A program made the position numbers and the translations under genes. This document shows, in pieces, positions 1 to 6,298 of a stretch of 14,530 bases of DNA (positions are counted from its first letter, which is position 1; every line of letters starts with the position of its first letter). The notes under the pieces were generated by a model. It had not been told where the DNA came from and ran no database searches. It was given only the letters and a program-made list of their open reading frames with translations. This DNA is from Actinomycetota bacterium. GTDB lineage: Bacteria; Actinomycetota; AC-67. The stretch covers positions 7,020 to 21,549 of the forward strand of contig VAYV01000024.1 in NCBI GenBank assembly GCA_005883175.1, in the 5' to 3' direction.

Positions 1-2
1 AT

Positions 3-671
3 GTCATCGCTGCTACCGACGAAGTGACCGCGTGGGTCGAGGCAGGAGGAACAACCTCCACCGCAGCCGTAGCGCTCCCGTTCAAATCACGTGTTCAACT
101 CCTTCGAAACAACGTCGCCGCCTCCGGACAGACCATCCAGGAATACCTTCCGAAGGTGCGCCGCATCGGCGACGCGCAGCTGCTGGCGCCATTGCTGATC
201 ACCGCGGCGATGTGGGAGCTCACAGCGAAGAACACAACGCGCGCGGTCCAGCTTGCGAACGAGTTCGTCGAGGTCTCGGGCGACGTTCCCGTGTACATCT
301 GCTGGCAGCTGCCGGACGCAGCTCGGATCTTCGTGGCAGCAGATCAAACCGAAACACTCCGGCGGATCCTCGACCGCATACGCCCGGGCTTGACGCGAGA
401 CCGCTACGCGGTGGCCGCTGGGCGTGCCGCGTTGAACGAGGCGCAAGGGAACCTCGAGGAGGGACTGCGGGAGTACGTTGAGGCTGCGGCGAACTGGGAG
501 GCGTTCTCCATGCCGCTCGAGCAAGGACACTCGCTTTTCGGCGCCGGGCGATGCTTGGCGGCTCTGGGTCGCAAGGAAGAAGCGGCCAAACACCTCGAGA
601 GTGCGCGTGAGCTCTTCGGCTCGCTCGGTGCGCTCCCGCTCGTCGCAGAGGTCGACGCCGTCGTCCCCTAG
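3..671 (+). CDS. TPR-containing regulator, C-terminal part (5' end outside window)
   Basis: The frame is open from the window edge and ends at TAG 669-671, so this is the C-terminal ~222 residues of a longer protein. A GTG at 24 could start an ORF, but the reading continues upstream without a stop and no ribosome binding site precedes it, so a partial gene is more likely. The sequence is alpha-helical and shows TPR-like pairs: one around ARPLANEFVE-type helices near the middle, and a clear C-terminal one with GRCLAALGRKEEAAKHL followed by ARELFGSLGALPLVAEVD. That ending is characteristic of the TPR tail of large AAA-ATPase regulators, such as those carrying an N-terminal adenylate/guanylate cyclase or a C-terminal LuxR domain. 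The catalytic or ATPase part is not in the window, so the parent family is an inference. The next gene follows after 41 bp with its own promoter-like sequence. Confidence 0.6.
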   Translation, partial: VIAATDEVTAWVEAGGTTSTAAVALPFKSRVQLLRNNVAASGQTIQEYLPKVRRIGDAQLLAPLLITAAMWELTAKNTTRAVQLANEFVEVSGDVPVYICWQLPDAARIFVAADQTETLRRILDRIRPGLTRDRYAVAAGRAALNEAQGNLEEGLREYVEAAANWEAFSMPLEQGHSLFGAGRCLAALGRKEEAAKHLESARELFGSLGALPLVAEVDAVVP

Positions 672-673
672 TT

Positions 674-703
674 TTCACCGGCGACACGCCTCATCCGTAG
701 AAT
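674..703 (+). promoter_or_regulatory. Putative near-leaderless promoter of the acyl-CoA synthetase gene
   Basis: TAGAAT (698-703) matches the actinobacterial -10 form TAnnnT. TTCACC (674-679), 18 bp upstream, is a weak -35. The ATG at 713 lies only 9 nt after the -10 box and has no purine-rich Shine-Dalgarno before it, which fits a leaderless or very short-leader transcript. This is a sequence match only. Confidence 0.35.
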
Positions 704-712
704 CGCCGCGCG

Positions 713-2344
713 ATGATCGACCAAGCCTTCCCTCGCCAAGAGGTGCGCGCGCAGCTCTTCGGCGAGTACCGCGCGCGCGGTCTGTGGGGCACGCGCACGT
801 TCAACGATGTGCTCGAGGAAGGCTGCACCGTGACGTTCCCCGACCGGCGGTTCATCGTGGCGTCGCCCGACCGTCCCGCCGAGCTCACGTTCAGGCAGAT
901 GCACGAGCGCGGCCTGCAACTCGCCGGTGCGCTGCACGCGCTCGGCTTGCGCAAGGGCGACGTGCTCGCGATGGAGATGCCGAACTGGATGGAGGCGTGC
1001 CTCACGTATCACGCCTGCGCGGCGCTGGGCGTCGTCGTCACGCCGATCATCCACATCTACCAAGCGAAAGAGGTCGAGTTCATCCTTCGTCAGTCGCGCG
1101 CGAAGGTGTTCATGGTTCCCGACACCTGGCGCGGCGTTGACTACCTCGCGATGGTGCAGGAGATCCGTCCGCGCCTCCCCGATCTCCAGAACGTCATCGT
1201 CGTCGGCGAGAAGGTCCCCGACGACTGCTTGTCGTTCGGCGATGTGGCCGAGCGCGCAACGCCCGACTTCCCGCGCCCGAACATCTCGCCGGACGAGCCC
1301 CACATCCTCGCGTACACGAGCGGCACCACGTCCGACCCGAAGGGCGTCGTCCACTCGCACAACACGTTGCTTTCGGAGCTGCGCGCGATCGCCGCCGCGT
1401 CGGGCGGCGGTCCGGACGACGTGTTCCTGTGCCCCAATCCGATCGGCCACATCGCCGGCATCTACTCGGCGCTGATCGCGCCGTTCATGCTCGGCTACAA
1501 GGCGCTCGTTCTGATGGACGGCTGGGACCCGTCGTGGGCGCTCCAATTGATCCAGGAGCACCGCATCACGTTCACCGGCGGCGCGACGTTCTTCCTCGCG
1601 ACGCTGCTGAATGCGCCGAACTTCAAGGACTACGACGTCTCATCACTTCGCGAGTTCGGCTTGGGCGGCGCCGGCGTGCCTCCGACACTGGTCGAGCAGG
1701 CCGCGGGTGTCGGCTGGTGGTCGATGCGCGCGTACGGCTGCACGGAGCACCCCTCGATCACCATGGGCACGAAGGACGATCCGCTCGAGAAGCGCGCGCA
1801 CACCGACGGTCGGCCGATGCTCGACGTCGAGGTGCGGCTGATCGACGACGACTTGAACGACGTCGGCCCCGGCGAGGAAGGCGAAATCATCAGCCGCGGG
1901 CCCGACCAGTTCCTGGGCTACATGGACCCTGCGATGGACGCGGACGCCTTCACCGAGGACGGCTGGTTCCGCACCGGCGACATCGGACGGTTCGACGCGG
2001 AGGGCTACCTCACGATCACCGACCGCAAGAAAGACATCATCATCCGCGGCGGCGAGAACATCAGCGCGCGCGAGGTGGAAGAGATCCTCGCCGAGCATCC
2101 GAAGGTGCAAGAGGCCGCCGTGACGCCGGTGTCGGACGAGCGCTACGGGGAGCGCGTGTGCGCGTTCGTGATCACGCGCGAGAGCCAGCCGCTCACGCTC
2201 AACGAGGTGCTCGAGCACTTCAAGGCGCGCGGCGTCGCGAAGCAGAAGACCCCCGAGCGGCTGGAAATCGTCGACGCGTTCCCGCGGACGCTGAGCGGCA
2301 AGGTTCAGAAATACGTGCTGCGCCGCGGGATCGAGCGAGCATGA
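713..2344 (+). CDS. AMP-forming acyl-CoA synthetase (ANL superfamily)
   Basis: This 543-residue enzyme should activate a carboxylic acid in two steps, acyl-AMP then acyl-CoA, in the cytoplasm. The ANL core motifs are all present: the phosphate loop YTSGTTSDPKG at 201-211, the A5 motif YGCTE at 341-345, the TGD motif at 421-423, the DRKKD hinge at 437-441, and the catalytic lysine K530 in LSGKVQK near the C-terminus. Length is normal for the family and the gene looks intact. The overall look (short N-terminus, HIYQAKEVEFIL, GGAGVPP) resembles the cyclohexanecarboxylate/medium-chain acyl-CoA ligase group, but the substrate cannot be fixed from sequence. The ATG at 713 is the first in-frame start after a TAGAAT box and has no Shine-Dalgarno. 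The gene converges on the CoA-transferase gene, and its TGA lies inside a 15-bp inverted repeat. It probably supplies CoA esters to the surrounding catabolic enzymes. Confidence 0.93.
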   Translation: MIDQAFPRQEVRAQLFGEYRARGLWGTRTFNDVLEEGCTVTFPDRRFIVASPDRPAELTFRQMHERGLQLAGALHALGLRKGDVLAMEMPNWMEACLTYHACAALGVVVTPIIHIYQAKEVEFILRQSRAKVFMVPDTWRGVDYLAMVQEIRPRLPDLQNVIVVGEKVPDDCLSFGDVAERATPDFPRPNISPDEPHILAYTSGTTSDPKGVVHSHNTLLSELRAIAAASGGGPDDVFLCPNPIGHIAGIYSALIAPFMLGYKALVLMDGWDPSWALQLIQEHRITFTGGATFFLATLLNAPNFKDYDVSSLREFGLGGAGVPPTLVEQAAGVGWWSMRAYGCTEHPSITMGTKDDPLEKRAHTDGRPMLDVEVRLIDDDLNDVGPGEEGEIISRGPDQFLGYMDPAMDADAFTEDGWFRTGDIGRFDAEGYLTITDRKKDIIIRGGENISAREVEEILAEHPKVQEAAVTPVSDERYGERVCAFVITRESQPLTLNEVLEHFKARGVAKQKTPERLEIVDAFPRTLSGKVQKYVLRRGIERA

Positions 2345-2396
2345 ATCGACGGAAGACGGTGGCGGTCCTACGAGATGCGCAGTCGATTCATGCTCG
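2336..2396. repeat. Perfect 15-bp inverted repeat between convergent genes (possible bidirectional terminator)
   Basis: CGAGCATGAATCGAC at 2336-2350 is repeated exactly as its reverse complement, GTCGATTCATGCTCG, at 2382-2396, with a 31-nt spacer. The left arm contains the last codon and the TGA stop of the acyl-CoA synthetase, and the right arm ends 4 bp before the stop codon of the opposing CoA-transferase gene. There is no T-run on either side. A U-less terminator or mRNA-end hairpin serving both genes is the simplest reading. A recombination remnant is the alternative. Confidence 0.6.
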
Positions 2397-2400
2397 TTAG

Positions 2401-4134
2401 CTAGCCACGGAACCAGCCCCGCGGGTCCATGATGCGAAGCATCCTTATCTCTTCGCGCGACGGCGCTTCGATGACCTGCAGCGTGCGCGCGACCTGAAGC
2501 TTCCACCCGCAGCGCGCGATGCACTCGCGCGCGGCGCGGATCGGGTCGTCGCCGAACACGCCGGTGAGGATCAGCTCGCCGTCCTTCTTGTGGAACACGC
2601 CCAGCGTGGACACCACCGCACCCACGCGGTCGCCGGGACCGGTGATGTACGGCACCTGCTCGACGAAACGGCCCTTCGACTGCGCTGCGACCACGATCGA
2701 CTCGGTCGCGCAGGTCACGACGTCGTTCGCTCCGCCGGACCCCATCAGGAGGGTCTCGCCGGGGATCTGCGTCGAGTTGATATTCCCTTGCTTGTCGACC
2801 TGCGCCGCACCCAGCGCACCGATCGCGCGCGCCCGGCCGCCGCCCATCACGATCCCCAGCGTGGTCTCGATGTCGGTCAGCATCGTGCAGGTTGGGAAGT
2901 TGCGCTGGTTGAAAAGGATCGGCTCGCCCGGTCGCGGCCAGTACCCGACCAGCCCCATCTCCGCGACGAGGTCGATCGGGATCTGCTCTTCCGCAAGGCC
3001 GTACGCGGCGAGCCACGCCGCCAAGTTCGCGACGCCGGCACCGGCCAACATCGCCGTGTAACCGTTCGCACGGATGCGCGCGCGCAGTTCGCGCGCGGCG
3101 GCCACGACCGCCCACTCCACGGCGTTGGCCGGCGCGTCGATGCCGGTCGTGACGAGCGACTCTTCGAGCTCCGCGTAGAAACCCTGCGGATCGGCGCGAC
3201 GGCGCAAACGTGTGAATCGTTCGTGGCCGAGCTTCTTCACGTACGCCTCGTGCGTTCCGAGCTCGAGCACCCACTTGCGGATCCACGTGTCCATAGCGCT
3301 CGGATCGCGCGACGCTTTCTTGATGTCTGCCCAGAACTCGTAGTCCTCGCCGTACGCCGTGATGCCTTCTAGCCCGGTGGGGAGCAGCCCTCCCGGATGC
3401 GCGCCGAACGGCGCTTCGACGACCGCGCGCACGGCGGAGGCGGGGATCCTCGTCATGTGCGCGTGCGCGCGCACGTACGACTGATCGACGATCTTGTCGA
3501 CGGTCACGATGCAGCCGCGGCGTGCGGCGAGAGCACCCCAGACGTTCTCCATGAGCGGCGGAGAGAACAGGACGTTCCCTTGCTCGTCGGCGGCCGGCGC
3601 GTGAAAGATCGACACGTCGGGCACCAGGGCGGGGATCATGACGGTCCCGTCCTCCATCACCTGGACGTCGTTGTCCTTCTCCATCGACGAGCCGGCGGTC
3701 GATGACGTCAGCGCCCACGGGTGGCCGCGCGCGCCGGCGGCTAGCCGCTGCACGAACGTCAGGATCGACCAGTGCTCGAACTCGATGCCGCCCGACATCC
3801 ACGCGCGCTGGTACACGCCGTTCGGCCCCGGCGACATGTACGAGTCGCCCGACCACGAGGTGACGATCTTCGTCGCGAGGCCCGTGTGAACCAGCGGCGC
3901 CTCCGGGCTCGTCATCTGGACCGCGAGCAACGTCAGCCGCGGATCAGTCCCCCGGAACCGTCTGATCAGCTCCCAGAACGCAGCGCTGCCGCGCGAGTGC
4001 GTTACACCGAGGTGAACCGCGTCGCCCGGCCGTACGTTGTCGGCGACGGCGTCCGCGAGCGCCATCACCTTCGAGCGCCCGCCCCGCGGCACCGTGAAGT
4101 GCCGGTCGATCCAGCCACGAAGCTCTGAGTTCAT
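2401..4134 (-). CDS. Single-chain CoA-transferase / IpdAB-like CoA-thioester hydrolase
   Basis: This 577-residue protein contains both halves of a class I CoA-transferase in one chain. The alpha-like half spans roughly 20-320, with VRPGDAVHLG near the start and DVSIFHAPAADEQGN at 173-187. The beta-like half spans roughly 335-577, with AEMGLVGY at 391-398, the glycine-rich GSGGAND at 465-471, and GDRVGAVVSTLGVF at 501-514. E392 sits where the catalytic glutamate of the SENG motif lies in true transferases. The related actinobacterial IpdA/IpdB proteins are not transferases but hydrolyse a steroid-derived ring as a CoA ester, and are normally two separate subunits, so transferase or ring-opening hydrolase are both possible. 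The start ATG at 4134 has no strong Shine-Dalgarno; a TACAGT -10 box lies 14 nt upstream. The gene is divergent from a TetR regulator across a dyad-rich spacer, so it is the probable target of that regulator. Confidence 0.85.
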   Translation of the reverse strand: MNSELRGWIDRHFTVPRGGRSKVMALADAVADNVRPGDAVHLGVTHSRGSAAFWELIRRFRGTDPRLTLLAVQMTSPEAPLVHTGLATKIVTSWSGDSYMSPGPNGVYQRAWMSGGIEFEHWSILTFVQRLAAGARGHPWALTSSTAGSSMEKDNDVQVMEDGTVMIPALVPDVSIFHAPAADEQGNVLFSPPLMENVWGALAARRGCIVTVDKIVDQSYVRAHAHMTRIPASAVRAVVEAPFGAHPGGLLPTGLEGITAYGEDYEFWADIKKASRDPSAMDTWIRKWVLELGTHEAYVKKLGHERFTRLRRRADPQGFYAELEESLVTTGIDAPANAVEWAVVAAARELRARIRANGYTAMLAGAGVANLAAWLAAYGLAEEQIPIDLVAEMGLVGYWPRPGEPILFNQRNFPTCTMLTDIETTLGIVMGGGRARAIGALGAAQVDKQGNINSTQIPGETLLMGSGGANDVVTCATESIVVAAQSKGRFVEQVPYITGPGDRVGAVVSTLGVFHKKDGELILTGVFGDDPIRAARECIARCGWKLQVARTLQVIEAPSREEIRMLRIMDPRGWFRG

Positions 4135-4148
4135 GCCGACGTGAGGCT

Positions 4149-4177
4149 ACTGTAGGACCCGGTGTCGTGACACGAGT
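4149..4177 (-). promoter_or_regulatory. Putative promoter of the CoA-transferase gene
   Basis: On the minus strand TACAGT (4154 to 4149) fits the TAnnnT -10 form. The -35 position, 17-18 bp further upstream, falls on a dyad (4162-4175) rather than on a good TTGACA, as expected if an operator covers the -35 region. The start codon is 14 nt downstream of the -10 box. The call rests on one hexamer and is weak. Confidence 0.3.
4162..4175. promoter_or_regulatory. Nested dyads, putative operator near the CoA-transferase promoter
   Basis: Two overlapping perfect dyads lie here: GTGTCGTGACAC (4162-4173) and TCGTGACACGA (4165-4175). They overlap the expected -35 position of the CoA-transferase promoter, where a bound repressor would block RNA polymerase. 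The TCGTG/CACGA half-sites recur in the dyad at 4235-4252, in the opposite order. Confidence 0.4.
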
Positions 4178-4191
4178 GACGGGCGGCCGTC

Positions 4192-4205
4192 CCGGCGCGC
4201 GCCGG
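4192..4205. repeat. 14-bp GC palindrome
   Basis: CCGGCGCGCGCCGG is a perfect 14-bp palindrome in the TetR/CoA-transferase spacer. Given how common GCGCGC is throughout this window, chance is a real possibility; it is listed because it sits among six other dyads. Confidence 0.3.
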
Positions 4206-4215
4206 CTGCTCGAAA

Positions 4216-4230
4216 TGTTAGTTGGTAACA
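4216..4230. promoter_or_regulatory. Putative TetR-type operator TGTTA-N5-TAACA
   Basis: TGTTAGTTGGTAACA is a perfect dyad with 5-bp arms and a 5-bp centre, inside the only AT-rich island of the spacer. The size and GTTA/TAAC arms suit a TetR-family dimer, and the TetR gene starts 135 bp to the right. It is 81 bp upstream of the CoA-transferase start. The assignment to this regulator is inference from position. Confidence 0.45.
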
Positions 4231-4234
4231 AATG

Positions 4235-4252
4235 AGCACGAAATATCGTGCT
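4235..4252. promoter_or_regulatory. 18-bp dyad, putative operator
   Basis: AGCACGAAATATCGTGCT has 7-bp perfect arms around AATA, the longest dyad in the spacer, and lies 4 bp beyond the TGTTA-N5-TAACA dyad. Its AT-rich centre and its size fit a TetR-family binding site. It could also form a hairpin in a TetR leader transcript. Confidence 0.45.
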
Positions 4253-4263
4253 GGATCGCTACC

Positions 4264-4293
4264 AGCGCTTACGCGCTTGCAACACGGAGTGTT
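4264..4293. repeat. Two further short dyads upstream of the TetR gene
   Basis: AGCGC-TTAC-GCGCT (4264-4277) and AACAC-GGA-GTGTT (4281-4293) are both perfect 5-bp-arm dyads lying side by side. Individually each could be chance. With the neighbouring dyads they suggest several protein-binding sites or a structured leader before the TetR gene. Confidence 0.3.
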
Positions 4294-4365
4294 CTCGCCT
4301 GAGCAGCTGTTGGCGGCGTGCATCGCACGCACGACCATCGATGCAGGGGTCTCATCGGGCCCCCT

Positions 4366-5016
4366 ATGATGAGCGCCGTGGCGAAGAAAGCGAAGTCCGT
4401 CCAGCAAGAACGCGTGATCGGCGAGCAGGGCGAGCGGACGCGCGTGAAGCTGCTCGAAGCCGCTCGCCAGGTGTTCCTGGAGCGCGGGTACTCGGCCGCG
4501 CGCGTCGACGACATCACGCAGAAAGCCGGGACCAGCCACGGCGCTTTCTACCTCTACTTCGCCAACAAGCAGGACGTCCTCGAGGCGCTCGCCGTCGCCA
4601 CGGCGGACCACATGTACGCGCTCGCCGACGAGCTCGAGGGGATCGAGGTTGGCGAGGAGGGGTACGAACAGCTGCGCGCGTGGGTCGAGCGTTTCGTCGA
4701 CGAATACGAGCGCCACTCACCCGTCATCAACGCGTGGATCACCGCCGAGATGGAGGACAGCCGTTTCGACCAGCTCGGCCGGGAGGTCCTCGGACAGTTC
4801 GCCGGGCGCATCGCGCACACGATCGCGCGCGGCGTGGATGCGGGCCTTCGTCACCCAGTCGATCCCGGTACCGCGGCCGTCGCGTTGGTCTCGATGCTGG
4901 AACGCTTCTGCTACTTCTGGCTCGTGCGCGGCGGGCCTTTCAAGCGCGACGTGGTCATCGATACGATCGCCGCGATCTGGTACGAGGCGCTGTTCGGTCA
5001 GCGCAAGCAGGCCTAG
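4366..5016 (+). CDS. TetR/AcrR-family transcriptional regulator
   Basis: This is a 216-residue DNA-binding protein, probably a repressor released by a small ligand such as an acyl-CoA. The N-terminal TetR domain is clear: helix RVKLLEAARQVFLERGYS at 26-43, then the helix-turn-helix ARVDDITQKAGTSHGAFYLY at about 45-64, ending in the usual FANKQD. The C-terminal two thirds are helical and variable, as expected for a ligand-binding and dimer domain. The ATG pair at 4366/4369 is preferred because it gives a normal-length N-terminal arm. GTG 4318 would add 16 residues and GTG 4378 would remove four; none has a convincing Shine-Dalgarno. It is divergent from the CoA-transferase gene across a dyad-rich spacer, and convergent with the GNAT gene, sharing CTAG 5013-5016 as both stop codons. 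Control of local CoA-thioester catabolism is inference. Confidence 0.92.
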   Translation: MMSAVAKKAKSVQQERVIGEQGERTRVKLLEAARQVFLERGYSAARVDDITQKAGTSHGAFYLYFANKQDVLEALAVATADHMYALADELEGIEVGEEGYEQLRAWVERFVDEYERHSPVINAWITAEMEDSRFDQLGREVLGQFAGRIAHTIARGVDAGLRHPVDPGTAAVALVSMLERFCYFWLVRGGPFKRDVVIDTIAAIWYEALFGQRKQA

Positions 5017-5489
5017 CCCTCGACGGGCAGGTAGAAGTACACGAGGTCGTAGACCTCTTCGGGGTCCATGACCAAGCCCCCGGGCAATCGCCCGAACTCA
5101 ACGAAGCCGAGCTTGCGGAACGCGTCCTCCGCCGGTGTTCCGGCGCGCGCGGCCGCGTCGATCATCTCGATGTCCATCCGCTTGGCCTCTTCGATGACCG
5201 TTTCGAGCAGCCTGCGCGCGATGCCCTTTCCACGGTGTGACTCTGCGACGACGAAGCGGAACAGCTCACCACGGTGCCGCGAACGTCCGCCCTGCGCGCC
5301 CAGCTCGATCGTTCCGACGATCTCGCCGTCATCCTCTGCGACCAGGTGGATGTATCGGCCCTCGAGCGCGCCGCGCAGGCTCGATTCGACGAGCCGGTGA
5401 ACCTCATCGTGCGTCGATCGCGGGAAGCAGTTGCGCTGGAGATTCTTGACGTCCTCGGGACCGACCGGACGGATGACGACGTCGCTCAA
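5013..5489 (-). CDS. GNAT-family N-acetyltransferase
   Basis: This 158-residue protein has the GNAT fold: beta start VVIRPVGPEDV at 4-14, then VAEDDGEIVGTIEL at 50-63, and motif A, VVAESHRGKGIARRLLE, at 80-96. The R/Q-x-x-G-x-A acetyl-CoA pyrophosphate loop within it is RGKGIA. The C-terminal AFRKLGFVEFGRLPGG is the usual motif B. The substrate is unknown. The frame is open upstream, but the real start is best placed at TTG 5489, which overlaps the TGA of the preceding hydratase gene as TTGA; an AAGGG lies just before it. Residues further upstream in that frame have no GNAT similarity and overlap the hydratase. It is the third gene of a minus-strand operon and probably relies on translational coupling. 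Its stop shares CTAG with the TetR stop. Confidence 0.85.
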   Translation of the reverse strand: MSDVVIRPVGPEDVKNLQRNCFPRSTHDEVHRLVESSLRGALEGRYIHLVAEDDGEIVGTIELGAQGGRSRHRGELFRFVVAESHRGKGIARRLLETVIEEAKRMDIEMIDAAARAGTPAEDAFRKLGFVEFGRLPGGLVMDPEEVYDLVYFYLPVEG

Positions 5490-6298
5490 CGACCCTTGAA
5501 CTCCGGAGATCGCTTCTCGGCGAATGCGCGCACGCCTTCCTTGAAGTCGTCGCTCGTGCTGTTGAGCGCCTGAACCGCGGCCTCTTCGTCGAGCGCCGCC
5601 GCCAGGTCGGAGTCGATCGCGCGGTTCAGCAGCCGCTTCGAGAAGCCGATCGCGCGCGTCGGCCCGGCGGCGAGCCTGCTGGCCCATTCGTTCGTCGCGT
5701 CGGCCAGGGAGTCGTCCGGAACCACTCGGTTGATCAGCCCGATGTCGAGCGCGTCGCGCGCGGAAAGCGGCTCGCCGAAGAAGACGAGCTCCTTGGCCTT
5801 CGGCAAACCGATCAGGCGTGGCAGCAACCATCCACCGCCGGAGTCGATCGCGAGACCGCGCTTCACGAAGATCTCGATGAAGCGCGCCGATTCGGACGCG
5901 ATGACGAGGTCGCAGAAGAGGGCGAGCTGCGCACCGCCCCCGGCTGCGACGCCGTTCACCGATGCGATCACCGGCTTGTCGAGCTCCCAGAGCGCCGTGA
6001 CGACGCGCTGCATGCCCCGCTTCATCGACTCCCGAACGAGACGAAGGTCGGGCGCGCGCTGCTCGCCGGCCGACGCGTCCTTGGTCACCTTCGAGCGGCC
6101 GAGGTCGACGCCCGAACAGAACGCGTCACCCGCGCCGGTGATCACGAGGCAGCGGATCTCGTCGTCGCTGCGCGCTTCGTCGATCGCCGCAAGCAGCTCT
6201 TCGCGAAGCTCGGGTGAGACCGAGTTCTTCCGATCCGGCCGGTTGAGGGTCAGCTTTCGGACGCCGGCGTGGTCTTCCACAAGAAGGATGTCGCTCAC
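5486..6298 (-). CDS. Enoyl-CoA hydratase/isomerase family protein, PaaG-like
   Basis: This crotonase-fold protein of 270 residues acts on an enoyl- or epoxyacyl-CoA. The oxyanion-hole segments are visible: AFCSGVDLG at 59-67 and NGVAAGGGAQLAL at 115-127. Both glutamates of true enoyl-CoA hydratases appear replaced, one by Q124 and the other by F144 in FIEIFVKRG. Instead there is an aspartate, D152, in GLAIDSGGGWLLPR, as in PaaG-type isomerases, whose C-terminal EGVSAFLAKRSP-like ending is also matched by EGVRAFAEKRSPEF at 254-267. Isomerisation of a double bond or an epoxide is therefore more likely than simple hydration. GTG 6298 is chosen because it overlaps the TGA of the upstream SRPBCC gene (GTGA) and has GGAAGGGA just before it. 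The same frame stays open far upstream but overlaps other genes and is not coding there. Confidence 0.88.
   Translation of the reverse strand: MSDILLVEDHAGVRKLTLNRPDRKNSVSPELREELLAAIDEARSDDEIRCLVITGAGDAFCSGVDLGRSKVTKDASAGEQRAPDLRLVRESMKRGMQRVVTALWELDKPVIASVNGVAAGGGAQLALFCDLVIASESARFIEIFVKRGLAIDSGGGWLLPRLIGLPKAKELVFFGEPLSARDALDIGLINRVVPDDSLADATNEWASRLAAGPTRAIGFSKRLLNRAIDSDLAAALDEEAAVQALNSTSDDFKEGVRAFAEKRSPEFKGR

Noticed and set aside
668..1561. Minus-strand open frame of 297 codons opposite the synthetase
   Set aside because: It is a shadow of the synthetase coding strand with no motif and no start signal.
2341..2400. A 19-codon frame starting at ATG 2341, overlapping the synthetase stop as ATGA
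   Set aside because: It lies almost wholly in the inverted repeat, has no ribosome site and no recognisable product.
1643..3856. Long minus-strand open frame of 737 codons across the synthetase and CoA-transferase genes
   Set aside because: It is arginine-rich, low-complexity translation of GC-rich coding DNA in the wrong frame, has no domain motif, and overlaps two genes with full catalytic motifs.
5490..5831. Upstream extension of the GNAT frame to 272 residues
   Set aside because: GNAT similarity begins at about the TTG at 5489; the extension lies inside the hydratase coding sequence.
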